A stretch of DNA of 64,000 nt from Pseudodesulfovibrio thermohalotolerans (lineage in GTDB: Bacteria > Desulfobacterota > Desulfovibrionia > Desulfovibrionales > Desulfovibrionaceae). Under the pieces are notes generated by a model. It was given only the letters and a program-made list of their open reading frames with translations. It was not told the DNA's origin and did no database searches. Position numbers and translations under genes: made by a program. Location: positions 310,001 to 374,000 of the forward strand of contig NZ_CP120635.1 of the NCBI RefSeq assembly GCF_021353295.2, read 5' to 3'. Below, piece after piece: positions 30,945 through 39,119 of the stretch. Each line of letters begins with the position of its first letter. Within the stretch, counting starts at the first letter, position 1.

Positions 30945-33140
30945 GTGTCCAATGCAAAGCAGACGATGTCCCGTCGCGATTTTTTCAGGGCTTCCGGCCT
31001 GGTCGCGGCAGGGGCTGTGGGCGGCCCGGCCCTGCTCGGCGGGCTGAAGAAGGCCCGCGCGGCATCGCCGGCCAAGCCCGCCTGGGATTCCAGGTTTTCG
31101 GTTTGTGACATATGCTTCAACAAGTGCGGCCTCATTGCCCGCGTTGAAGACGGGGTGGTCAAAAAACTCGACCCCAATCCAAAATTTCTCAAGTCCAGAG
31201 GAATGCTCTGTGCGCGCGGCAACGCGGGCATAGCCCAGGTCTACGACCCGGATCGTCTCAAGCACCCCCTGCTCAGGAAAGGAGCGCGGGGCGAAGGCAA
31301 GTGGCAGCGCATCCCCTGGGACGAGGCTCTGGACATGGCCGCCCAGAAGATGTCCGAAGTCCGTGAAAAATATACCCCATGCGGGCATCTCTTCACGGCC
31401 GGGACCGACCTGCACACCCAGTTCGTGAGCCGGTTCGCCGAGGTTTACGGCTCGTTCAACGTGACCTCGCACGAATCCCTGTGCCTGGTCTCTGGCAGCC
31501 GCGCCTTTCTCGACACCTTCGGCGAGGTCCCGTTCGCGGACGTGCTCAATTCCAAATACATAATGATGGTCGGGGCCAACCGTTTCGAGGCGCTGGTCAC
31601 TCCGGACTCCATCGACCTGATGACCGCCATTCACGAGAACGGCTGCAAGCTGGTCACGCTCGATCCGCGCTACACCAAGACCGCGGCCCTGTCCCACGAG
31701 TGGTATCCGGTCAGGCCCGGAACCGACATGGCCTTCATGCTTGCCTTGGCCCACGTCATCATCAACGAGAATCTCTATGATCCGAAGTGGGTCGAGGAGA
31801 AGACCTTCGGCATCGAGCAGCTCACGGCACACGTTCAGCCGTATACCCCCGGCTTCGCCGCCGAGCAGTGCGGCATTCCCGCCGAGGACATCGCCCGCAT
31901 GGCCCGCGAGCTGGCCGCGGCCGCTCCGGCTTCCATGGTCTATCCCGGCCGCCGTACCTCGGACTATGAGGATTCCACCCAGATTCGCCGCAGCTTCGCC
32001 ATCGTCAACGGCCTGCTCGGCAATTGGGACAAGCCCGGCGGGCTTTTGGCCGCGCGCCAGGTGGGTCTGAAGGGCGTGCCCTATGACGCCCCGTGGTACG
32101 ACGAGAACCAGGAGGACCGCATCGACGCGGGCAAGGTGCCCATGATGTTCGAGCACGAAGGTTCCTTCCTCGTCACCCGCGACTCGGTCCTGGCCGACGA
32201 TCCGTATCCGATCCGGGGATGGTTCGTTTACAAGACCAACCCCATGGGCACGGCTCCCAACCGCAAGAAGACCATCGAGATGATGAACAAGATGCACTTC
32301 GTCACCGTGGTGGACATCGCCATGTCCGACACCGCCTGGATGGCCGACCTGGTCCTGCCCTCCCAGTCCTATCTGGAGCGCACGGACCCGTGTTCCGGCC
32401 TTCAGGGTTCCGTGGCCTGCGCCTGCGTGGTCAAGCGCGACCCGGTCATCGAGCCGCTGTACGAGTCCCGCCCCCTGTTCGACATCATGAAGGGCATCGC
32501 GGGCCGTATGGACCTGGGCGAGTTCTTCGACTTCACCATCGAGGAATACCGCGAGATGCAGACCCGCGAAATCCCCGAAGCGCTGGGCGTCATGGATCGC
32601 GACGGCGTGTATTACAACCCGTCCAAGGTGTACGGCATCTATGACGGGCGCATCTACAAGACGCTGTCCAAGAAGGTCGAGCTGTACAACCAGCGTTACG
32701 AGCAGATGGGGCTTGACCCGCTGCCCAACTACACCCCTCCGGCCGGGCCGCCCAAGAACCAGTTCCGCATGGTCATCGGCCGCAACGCCATGATTACCCA
32801 GACCTCCACGGCCAACAACGCGCTTCTGCACGAGTTCGTGCCCGGCAATACCCTGTGGCTCAATACCGAGTCGGCGGCCAACCTGGGCATCGCGGACGGC
32901 GATCTTGTCGAGGTCGCGAGCCCGGTGGGCAGGCAGGAACTGAAGGCCGAGGTCACGGACAAGATTCGCCCGGACACCGTGTTCATGCTCTCGGGCTACA
33001 ACACCCTGTCCACCATGCAGAGCCTGTCCCACGGCAACGGCGCTTCCATCAACGAGCTGCTGGACGACGACTACGACGCCATCACCGGCAACGCGTCCAT
33101 GCACACCACGTTTGTCACCGTAACAAGGAAGGTGGCGTAA
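30945..33140 (+). CDS. phsA: Molybdopterin oxidoreductase, PhsA/PsrA-like thiosulfate or polysulfide reductase catalytic subunit
   Basis: A 731-aa periplasmic Mo/W-bisMGD enzyme with a Tat signal (SRRDFFRASG, Arg pair 10-11). It binds a 4Fe-4S cluster through C54, C57, C61 and C89. The metal ligand is Cys180 in SHESLCLVSG, as in thiosulfate and polysulfide reductases, rather than Ser or Sec. The start is GTG after TTGGAGG. Its stop codon shares one base with the next ATG. Substrate (thiosulfate, polysulfide, tetrathionate) cannot be decided from sequence; the rhodanese neighbours favour a sulfane-sulfur compound. Confidence 0.85.
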   Translation: MSNAKQTMSRRDFFRASGLVAAGAVGGPALLGGLKKARAASPAKPAWDSRFSVCDICFNKCGLIARVEDGVVKKLDPNPKFLKSRGMLCARGNAGIAQVYDPDRLKHPLLRKGARGEGKWQRIPWDEALDMAAQKMSEVREKYTPCGHLFTAGTDLHTQFVSRFAEVYGSFNVTSHESLCLVSGSRAFLDTFGEVPFADVLNSKYIMMVGANRFEALVTPDSIDLMTAIHENGCKLVTLDPRYTKTAALSHEWYPVRPGTDMAFMLALAHVIINENLYDPKWVEEKTFGIEQLTAHVQPYTPGFAAEQCGIPAEDIARMARELAAAAPASMVYPGRRTSDYEDSTQIRRSFAIVNGLLGNWDKPGGLLAARQVGLKGVPYDAPWYDENQEDRIDAGKVPMMFEHEGSFLVTRDSVLADDPYPIRGWFVYKTNPMGTAPNRKKTIEMMNKMHFVTVVDIAMSDTAWMADLVLPSQSYLERTDPCSGLQGSVACACVVKRDPVIEPLYESRPLFDIMKGIAGRMDLGEFFDFTIEEYREMQTREIPEALGVMDRDGVYYNPSKVYGIYDGRIYKTLSKKVELYNQRYEQMGLDPLPNYTPPAGPPKNQFRMVIGRNAMITQTSTANNALLHEFVPGNTLWLNTESAANLGIADGDLVEVASPVGRQELKAEVTDKIRPDTVFMLSGYNTLSTMQSLSHGNGASINELLDDDYDAITGNASMHTTFVTVTRKVA

Positions 33141-33880
33141 TGGCACAGCAATTCGCCATGGTTATCGATGCGGCCAAGTGCATCGACTGCAAGGGGTGCG
33201 TGGCCGCCTGCAAGGTGGCCAACGAGGTGCCCGAGGGCCAGTTCCGCAACTGGATCAAGCCCACCGACGTTCCGGTCCGCCCGGGGCCGTCGAACGGCAC
33301 TGCCAAATTCCAGCCCGGGGCCTGTATGCACTGCGAGAACCCGACCTGCGTGGCCGCCTGTCCCACGGGCGCGACCTACAGGGACGAGGAGACCGGCATC
33401 GTCGTCATCGACGAGGCCCTGTGCATCGGCTGCGGCAACTGCATCCCGGCCTGTCCCTACGACGCCCGGTACCGCAACGCGGTCACCCGCAAGGCGGACA
33501 AATGCAATTATTGCCCCGAGCGGCGCGCCGCCGGGCTGCCGCCCGCGTGCGTGGATACCTGCCCGACCAAGGCGCGGGTGTTCGGCGACATCAATGATCC
33601 GCAGAGCGCGGCGGGCATCCTGTTCCGCAAGAACAAGGAGAGGCTGGCCAGGGTGGCGGCCAAGACCGACACCAAGCCCAACATGTATTACATCGGCGAT
33701 CCCGGACCGGGCGCGTGGGGCCGCGAGGCCGTGGTGCCCGCCTCCATGGTGGCCATGAAGGAGTCGGCCCCGTTCATCAAGGGCATCGTGGCCCTGTCCG
33801 GCCTCGGCGTCCTGGCCATGCTCGGTCGCCAGCTCTTCGCGGGTTCCGGTTCCGATCACAAGGAGGACACCGATGCCTGA
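33140..33880 (+). CDS. phsB: Iron-sulfur electron-transfer subunit (PhsB-like) with C-terminal membrane anchor
   Basis: A 246-aa ferredoxin-type subunit with four 4Fe-4S cysteine groups: CIDCKGCVAACK, CMHCENPTCVAACP, CIGCGNCIPACP, and CNYC with CVDTCP. They form the wire between cytochrome b and the molybdenum subunit. A C-terminal hydrophobic helix (GIVALSGLGVLAMLGRQLFAG) probably anchors it, like FdnH. It has no signal peptide, so it is likely exported by riding with the Tat-bearing PhsA. It overlaps the cytochrome b gene by 8 bp. Confidence 0.9.
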   Translation: MAQQFAMVIDAAKCIDCKGCVAACKVANEVPEGQFRNWIKPTDVPVRPGPSNGTAKFQPGACMHCENPTCVAACPTGATYRDEETGIVVIDEALCIGCGNCIPACPYDARYRNAVTRKADKCNYCPERRAAGLPPACVDTCPTKARVFGDINDPQSAAGILFRKNKERLARVAAKTDTKPNMYYIGDPGPGAWGREAVVPASMVAMKESAPFIKGIVALSGLGVLAMLGRQLFAGSGSDHKEDTDA

Positions 33881-34604
33881 TAAGACCTACAAGCGGCACG
33901 ACCGCTCCGATATCTTCATTCATTGGTTCAACGCGGCCTGCTGGTTGCTGCTCCTGCTCACCGGAGTGGGGCTCATCCAGAATCCGGCCATCGATCCCTT
34001 CGGGTCCGGCTATCCCGCCTGGCTGCGTTCCGTGGTGGGCGGCGGGGCGAACCTGCTGACCATCCATGAGGGCATCGGCCTCGTCTGGGTGGCGGGCTTC
34101 GTTCTCTATCTGCTGGTCAACTTCCGGGGAGCGAAGTTCTTCCTGGCCGAGATATTCGCGGTCAGCCCGGCCCGCGACATGGCCTGGATGTTCAAGAAAA
34201 TGATTCTCATGACCCTGGGGCCCAAGGCCTTGAAGATGGTCGGCGCGAACCCCGACCTGCCGGACCAGGGGTACTACAACATGGGCCAGAAGGCGTTCGC
34301 CCAGGCGTCCGTGGTGGGCGGCGTTGTCATCGCCGCGACCGGGATAATCATGTATCTGTCCGACCGGACCTTCGGGGCCGAGTCCACGGGCATGATCGGC
34401 TGGGCCGTGACCCTGCACTTCATCGCGGTGGGGCTGGTCTTTGCCGGGTTGTTGGTCCACGTCTACATGGCGGCGATCTCGCCCGACGAGCGGCCCGGGT
34501 TCAAGTCCATGTTCACCGGCGTGGTCCCCGGCGATTACGCCAAGCACCATCACCGGCTGTGGTGGGAAAAGGTCAGGACCGAGTCCGGCAAGGGCTCGGA
34601 GTAA
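33873..34604 (+). CDS. phsC: Cytochrome b561-type membrane subunit (PhsC/FdnI-like)
   Basis: A 243-aa membrane subunit that binds heme b and exchanges electrons with menaquinol. About four membrane helices are visible, with heme-ligand histidines in FIHWFNAACW, TIHEGIGLVW and LHFIAVGLVFAGLLVHVYMA. It belongs to the FdnI/PhsC cytochrome b family, not the NrfD family. This makes the set more like PhsABC thiosulfate reductase than Wolinella PsrABC. The C-terminal KHHHRLWWEK tail is cytoplasmic and basic. Confidence 0.9.
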   Translation: MPDKTYKRHDRSDIFIHWFNAACWLLLLLTGVGLIQNPAIDPFGSGYPAWLRSVVGGGANLLTIHEGIGLVWVAGFVLYLLVNFRGAKFFLAEIFAVSPARDMAWMFKKMILMTLGPKALKMVGANPDLPDQGYYNMGQKAFAQASVVGGVVIAATGIIMYLSDRTFGAESTGMIGWAVTLHFIAVGLVFAGLLVHVYMAAISPDERPGFKSMFTGVVPGDYAKHHHRLWWEKVRTESGKGSE

Positions 34605-34669
34605 AGAGATAGAGGACCCGTCCTGCATCGGGCGGGGAGGAAAACAATCCTTTAGGAAGGGAGTGTCTC

Positions 34670-35758
34670 ATGTACAGGAAATTGATTGCCGCCGCCGTCC
34701 TGCTGGCGTTTGTCGCGGTGGCCGCCATGCCCGCCATGGCCCAGGAAAAGGCCAAGTTCAAGGAGTTCCACTCCATTGTGGATTACAAGTTCGTGGCCGA
34801 GTATGCCAAAATGCCCAAGCCCAAGGGGGTCATGATAATCGACTCCAGGCCGTACAAGCCCAAGTACGTCGAGGGCTACATCCCCACGGCCGTGTCCATT
34901 CCGGCCAGCCAGTTTGAAAAGATGACCGACAAGCTGCCCGAGGACAAGAGCACGCTCCTGATCTTCTATTGCGGCGGCTTCAGTTGCCCGCTGTCCCACA
35001 AGTCCGCCTTTGCGGCCGAGGCCATGGGCTACACCAACGTCAAGGTCTATGCGGCCGGATTCCCGGATTGGAAGAAGCACGCGCCGTATTATTCCATCGG
35101 CCTGGAGAATCTGAACGAACGCATCAGCGCGGGTGAAAATTACATGCTCGTGGATTCCCGTCCCTACAAGAAGTTCCTGGAAGGGGCCATCCCGTCCGCC
35201 ATCGGCATTCCCGAAAGGAACTTCGCGGACAAGCGCGGCCTGCTGCCCACGGACAAGGAAAACTCCACGCTGATCTTCTACTGCGGCGGGTACGCCTGCG
35301 CCCTGTCCCACAAGTCCGCCGTCATGGCGCGCTACCTGGGCTACAAGCACGTGCTTGTGGCCGAAGCCGGTTATCCCGGCTGGAAGGAACTCTACGGCGG
35401 CGCGGACACCGCTGTGGTCGCGGGCGAGGCCGAAGGGGCCGTGGACACCGAATGGTTCCTCACGACCCTCAAGGAAAACCCGGATTCCATCCTGCTCATC
35501 GATGTGCGTGATCCCGAGGAGTATGCCGCTGGTCACTTCCCGAACGCCATCAATATGACGGTGGACATGGTCGAGAAAAAGGCCATGGAGATTCCCACGG
35601 ACAAGCCCATCGTCTTTTCCTGCGCCACGGGCGCGCGTGCGGGCGAGGCATACTATCTGTTCAAGGATATCCGTCCCGACGTGGAGAAGGTCTTCTATCT
35701 TGAGGCCACCAGCGAGTTCGGTGACGGCAACAGTTATGAGGTCCATCCCAACAAGTAG
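34670..35758 (+). CDS. Periplasmic triple-rhodanese sulfurtransferase
   Basis: A 362-aa exported protein (signal peptide residues 1-24, AMA|QE). It has three rhodanese domains, at about residues 35-140, 145-245 and 255-360. Domains 1 and 2 carry C-x4-C loops (C101/C106 in YCGGFSCPLS; C205/C210 in YCGGYACALS). Domain 3 has a single catalytic C318 (SCATGARAGEA). It would bind or pass sulfane sulfur to or from the adjacent reductase. The ribosome site is AAGGGAG. It lies 65 bp after phsC on the same strand. Confidence 0.92.
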   Translation: MYRKLIAAAVLLAFVAVAAMPAMAQEKAKFKEFHSIVDYKFVAEYAKMPKPKGVMIIDSRPYKPKYVEGYIPTAVSIPASQFEKMTDKLPEDKSTLLIFYCGGFSCPLSHKSAFAAEAMGYTNVKVYAAGFPDWKKHAPYYSIGLENLNERISAGENYMLVDSRPYKKFLEGAIPSAIGIPERNFADKRGLLPTDKENSTLIFYCGGYACALSHKSAVMARYLGYKHVLVAEAGYPGWKELYGGADTAVVAGEAEGAVDTEWFLTTLKENPDSILLIDVRDPEEYAAGHFPNAINMTVDMVEKKAMEIPTDKPIVFSCATGARAGEAYYLFKDIRPDVEKVFYLEATSEFGDGNSYEVHPNK

Positions 35759-35823
35759 GGGATGAGCCCTCGACGGCCGGGAGAATTCCCGGCGCGCCTT
35801 CAAACGAAAGGCGGGGAGCGCAT

Positions 35824-36828
35824 ATGCACGGAATAAGGAACTGTTTCGCATGGCTGCTCCTCGCCTTGTGCGTTTCGGCCCCGCCCGCACTGGCCGACGA
35901 GAACGAGGTCTGGTGGGCGTCGGCCGTGACCGAGGCGGATCGGGACGGCTACACCCTCATCGACGACGACGGACTCAGGAAGCTGATCGATGCGGGCGGC
36001 GACATGGTGCTGCTCGACGCCCGGGCGGACTACGAGTTCGAGGCCGGGCACATTCCCGGCGCGGTAAATCTGGAATTCGACCTGGGCGACGACCTTGAAC
36101 TCTCACCTGAGAAGCGGCAGGCCCTGGCCGCCCTCATGGGGCAGGACAAGGATCGGATGCTGGTCATCTACTGCCGGTCGTTCAGGTGACTGCGCAGCTC
36201 CATTGCGGCGCGCTGGGCAGCGCGTCTCGGCTACTCCCGGATATACAGGTATCCGGCGGGATTTCACGGCTGGCGGGACAGGCATCCCGACATGGTGGTG
36301 GGCAAGCCCGAAAAGGTGCACGTCCTGGCCGTGGGCGAGGACTTCCCCACCTGCCGGGTGGCCGTCCTTAACGGCGACGATGACCGGGAATATCTCGGCC
36401 TGCCCGAAGGAGCCAGGTTCCTGCAACTTTCGGAACTCAAGGCGAGCTTCGTCCTCATCCAGCTTTACAACACCATGTGCAATGACTGCGTGGCGGAAAC
36501 CAAGATGCTGACGCGGTTCTTCAAGAGGGTGGAGGCGGACCCGGAGCTGGCTGGACAGCTCAAGATCATCGGGCTGGGGGTCTACGACTCCAATCTGTCC
36601 GTGGTCCGGTTCCGCAGGCATTACGACGTGGCCTATCCTCTGTTCTCGGACAAGAGCGGCCAGATATTCGAGTGCCTGGGCCAGGCCGAGCTGCCATTGG
36701 CCTACCTGGTCCGGTCCAGAGGCGACGGAACCTGGCGCATCGAGTTGATAAAGCGGGGCTATTTCGAGCCGGACGAGCAGTTCATGGATGTGCTCCGGTC
36801 GGCGGTGAAGCGGCCGCCGAGGGATTAG
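35824..36828 (+). CDS. Selenocysteine-containing rhodanese-thioredoxin fusion protein (in-frame UGA at codon 122)
   Basis: The reading frame from 35824 meets TGA at 36187-36189 and continues open in the same frame to TAG at 36828, giving 334 aa. There is a signal peptide (residues 1-24), a rhodanese domain (40-150) with loop C117-RSFR-U122-LRSS, and a thioredoxin-like domain (165-330) with C219-ND-C222. U122 aligns with C106 and C210 of the preceding triple rhodanese. The same 15-residue spacing follows to a conserved GY, then a PAGFHGW-like block. A stem-loop follows the UGA directly. Otherwise it is two split genes or a recent nonsense mutation, which I find less likely. Confidence 0.8.
36190..36220 (+). 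promoter_or_regulatory. Candidate SECIS stem-loop
   Basis: Immediately after the in-frame TGA, bases 36190-36198 pair with 36212-36220: eight Watson-Crick pairs and one G-G mismatch. The 13-base loop ends in GCGGCGC, with its GG 18-19 bases after the TGA. Position and size fit a bacterial SECIS, though the loop does not copy the E. coli fdhF form. Confidence 0.5.
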
Positions 36829-37442
36829 GTCCGGGCCACGGCTTCGAGCAGGGCCACGACGATGTCGGCCGAGGCGAGAAAGGCCGGATCGGGATTGGCG
36901 TCGGCAAGGGCCTTGCGGAAGCGGCGCACCCACGGGAGCATGACCTCGCCGACGAACCGTGCCGCCTGTTCTTCCGAGGCGGTTTCGCCGGACCATTCTT
37001 CGGCGCAGAGGTGGAAGAGATATTCCAGCTCCAGGGTGAGATGGTCGGGCGGCTCGTTGGAGTCGAGGGAGATTTCGAGTCCGGCCCGGGCCAGGCGGTC
37101 GCGCATCGCCAGGGCGCTTTGGCCCATGGTGCGGGATTCGGTGTCCTGATGGCAGGACTCATATAGCGGGGCTGGAATGCCGCCCGGCCCGGCGATGAAC
37201 AGGCGGACGTATTCCGTCTCAAGCTGCGGGAAGTCGCCGGAGCGGGCGCGGGAAGCCAGTGTCTCGGCCAGGGCTTCGACCGGCTCGGCAGGGAATTCGG
37301 GAATTTTCTGGACACGACCGAGGAGTTCGGGCAATGCATGGGTGGCCAGTTCGGCCCACACCTGTTCATCCGGCCCCCGAAACACGGTGACGCCAAGCTC
37401 CATCAGATTGAGCAGAAACAGCTTAGACATGGGTAGAGACAT
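36825..37442 (-). CDS. TorD/DmsD-family molybdoenzyme assembly chaperone
   Basis: A 205-aa all-helical cytoplasmic chaperone of the TorD family, which protects Tat-bearing Mo enzymes and helps cofactor insertion. The family motif region EYVRLFIAGPGGIPAPLYESCHQD and DHLTLELEYLFHLCAEE are present. Its presumed client is the PhsA-like subunit. The ATG at 37442 has GGAGG nine bases upstream. It is convergent with the selenoprotein gene, and the two stop codons share two bases. Confidence 0.9.
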   Translation of the reverse strand: MSLPMSKLFLLNLMELGVTVFRGPDEQVWAELATHALPELLGRVQKIPEFPAEPVEALAETLASRARSGDFPQLETEYVRLFIAGPGGIPAPLYESCHQDTESRTMGQSALAMRDRLARAGLEISLDSNEPPDHLTLELEYLFHLCAEEWSGETASEEQAARFVGEVMLPWVRRFRKALADANPDPAFLASADIVVALLEAVART

Positions 37443-37473
37443 GGCGGCAATCCTCCGGAGATGCTGTGGATAA

Positions 37474-37493
37474 TACCCTACGACAGTACGGTA
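37474..37493. promoter_or_regulatory. Imperfect inverted repeat in the torD-cstR divergent region
   Basis: TACCCTAC-GACA-GTACGGTA has 8-bp arms with one mismatch and lies between the two divergent starts. It shares TACCC/GGTA ends with the main operator at 30353-30373, but its spacing differs. It could be an autoregulatory site. Confidence 0.35.
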
Positions 37494-37543
37494 AAGTTCA
37501 TGCTGGGGCAATGGGAACATGGGTTGAGAAAAAGGAGAACGAG

Positions 37544-37837
37544 ATGGGCGAACACATGACGGCCGAAGAGTTGGCCATCAAGAAAAACGTGCTGTCGCGC
37601 ATGAAACGCATCGAAGGGCAGGTGCGCGGCATTCAGGGCATGATCGAGTCCGGCAAGGAGTGCCAGGATATCCTGGTCCAGGTTAGGGCCGTGCGTTCCG
37701 CCCTGCAATCGGCCAACAAGCTGATTCTCAAGCGCTATCTGCTCAAGTGCTATGCCGAGTCCGTGGAGAGCGGCCAGGATGCCAAGGAGGCCCTGGACAA
37801 GTTCATCTCCGTGGTCACCGGCTTCATTGAAGGCTGA
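37544..37837 (+). CDS. cstR: CsoR-family repressor, CstR-like (persulfide-sensing candidate)
   Basis: A 97-aa all-helical DUF156 regulator with the family block KKNVLSRMKRIEGQVRGIQGMI. Two sensor cysteines are visible, C40 (SGKECQDI) and C69 (YLLKCYAESV). The position four before C69, His in copper-binding CsoR, is Tyr65. Cys-x-Cys without the His fits CstR, which forms di- to tetrasulfides between subunits and releases DNA. The position next to a rhodanese/sulfur reductase cluster supports this. AAGGAG precedes the ATG by six bases. Confidence 0.82.
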   Translation: MGEHMTAEELAIKKNVLSRMKRIEGQVRGIQGMIESGKECQDILVQVRAVRSALQSANKLILKRYLLKCYAESVESGQDAKEALDKFISVVTGFIEG

Positions 37838-37863
37838 AAAGCCGAACTACATGGAGTGACCTG

Positions 37864-38121
37864 ATGAAGAAATTGTTTTTGGCTCTGGCCTTCGCTCTGC
37901 TGTTTTGCCAGCCCGTGGCGGCGAAGACCAACTACAACGTCTGCTTCCAGTCCCTGGACGTGGATGTGGACGGCCGCATGTCCAAAGGCGAATTCCTGGT
38001 GGCCTTTTCCGATGGCGACACCTCGGTTTTCGACCAGGCCGACAGCGACAAGAACGGCTCGGTGTCCCACGAGGAGTGGGAGGCCTACAAGGAAGGCCAG
38101 GGGTTCGAGAGCCACGAGTAG
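37864..38121 (+). CDS. Small exported EF-hand protein
   Basis: An 85-aa protein with a signal peptide (KKLFLALAFALLFCQPVAA) and two EF-hand loops: D-x-D-x-DGRMSKGE (about residues 32-43) and DSDKNGSVSHEE (about 60-71). It probably binds calcium in the periplasm. LLFC resembles a lipobox, but cleavage after VAA is more likely. It follows the CstR-like gene by 26 bp and is probably co-transcribed. Its link to sulfur metabolism is only positional. Confidence 0.85.
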   Translation: MKKLFLALAFALLFCQPVAAKTNYNVCFQSLDVDVDGRMSKGEFLVAFSDGDTSVFDQADSDKNGSVSHEEWEAYKEGQGFESHE

Positions 38122-38134
38122 TCCGTTCCTTCCA

Positions 38135-38184
38135 AAACGGCGAAGGGGTGCTGTCCATGACGGACGGCACCCCTTCGTCGTTTT
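38135..38184. terminator. Bidirectional terminator between the EF-hand gene and era
   Basis: Eleven-base arms (38141-38151 and 38167-38177) with a further inner stem form a long hairpin flanked by AAAAC and GTTTT. It can end both convergent transcripts. Confidence 0.85.
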
Positions 38185-38201
38185 GAAACGGTCGCTCCGG
38201 G

Positions 38202-39110
38202 TTACTCGCCGAGGCCCATGGAGCGGAGAAAGCCCGGGTCCTCGGTCCATCCTTCGCGGACCTTGACCCACATCTCCAGGTGGACCTTGGAGCCGATAAG
38301 CTCGGCGATTTCCTGGCGGGCCTTGGTGCCGATATCTTTGAGATTCGCGCCCTGCTTGCCGATAATCATACCCTTGTGGCCCTTGCGCGAGGTGTAGATG
38401 ACCGCGTTGATGAGGACCATGTCCTCACGCGAATCCTCGTCCCACAGCTCGATCTCCACGGCCGTGGAGTAGGGTAGTTCCTGCCTGAGTGAATAGAACA
38501 GCTTTTCCCGGATGATCTCCGAGGCCATGAACCGCAGGGGCACGGTGGAGATTTGATCCTCCGGGAACATCTGCGGCCCCTCGGGGGTGTGCGCCAGGAT
38601 GCGCTCCAGCAGTTCGTCCGTTCCCTTGCCTCGCAGCGCGGAGACCGGCACGAACTCGGCTTCGGGCCACAGCTCGGAAAGCCGGGCCATGAACGGCAGC
38701 AACTGGTCCTTTTCCTTGATACGGTCGATCTTGTTCACCGCCACCAGCACAGGCCGTCCCGCCTCGCTTACCGGCTTGACCAGCGGAGCGATTTCCTTGT
38801 CGAGGAGTTGCGGCTTGGTGCAGTACAGGGCCGCGTCGAGGAGGACCACCACGGCGTCGGACGAGGCCAGGGCGTTCCAGGCCGATTCGAGCAGGAACCG
38901 GTTCATCTTGCCGCGCAGCCGGTGGATGCCCGGCGTGTCCAGGAAGATGAGCTGTGCCTCATCCGTGGTCAGGATGCCGCTGATGCGGTTGCGCGTTGTC
39001 TGCGGCTTGGGCGAGACAATGGCCACCTTCTGTCCCAGGTAGGAGTTCATCAGGGTGGACTTACCCGCGTTGGGCGGACCGATCAGGGCGATCATGCCGA
39101 ATTTGTGCAT
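38202..39110 (-). CDS. era: GTPase Era
   Basis: This is a ribosome-assembly GTPase of 302 aa that binds the 3' end of 16S rRNA. The G1 motif GPPNAGKS is at residues 11-18. DTPG, NKID and SAL (G3-G5) are present, and the C-terminal KH domain carries GMIIGKQGANLK. It is followed by no further gene on its strand. A DUF1992 gene ends nine bases upstream of its start, so the two are probably co-transcribed. Confidence 0.97.
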   Translation of the reverse strand: MHKFGMIALIGPPNAGKSTLMNSYLGQKVAIVSPKPQTTRNRISGILTTDEAQLIFLDTPGIHRLRGKMNRFLLESAWNALASSDAVVVLLDAALYCTKPQLLDKEIAPLVKPVSEAGRPVLVAVNKIDRIKEKDQLLPFMARLSELWPEAEFVPVSALRGKGTDELLERILAHTPEGPQMFPEDQISTVPLRFMASEIIREKLFYSLRQELPYSTAVEIELWDEDSREDMVLINAVIYTSRKGHKGMIIGKQGANLKDIGTKARQEIAELIGSKVHLEMWVKVREGWTEDPGFLRSMGLGE

Positions 39111-39119
39111 ATAGTACCT

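Noticed and set aside
36187..36189. Reading the TGA as a true stop giving two separate genes (rhodanese, thioredoxin-like)
   Set aside because: The rhodanese would end in the middle of its active-site loop. The second gene would begin at an internal ATG (36292) with no ribosome site, while the intervening codons continue the conserved fold in the same frame.
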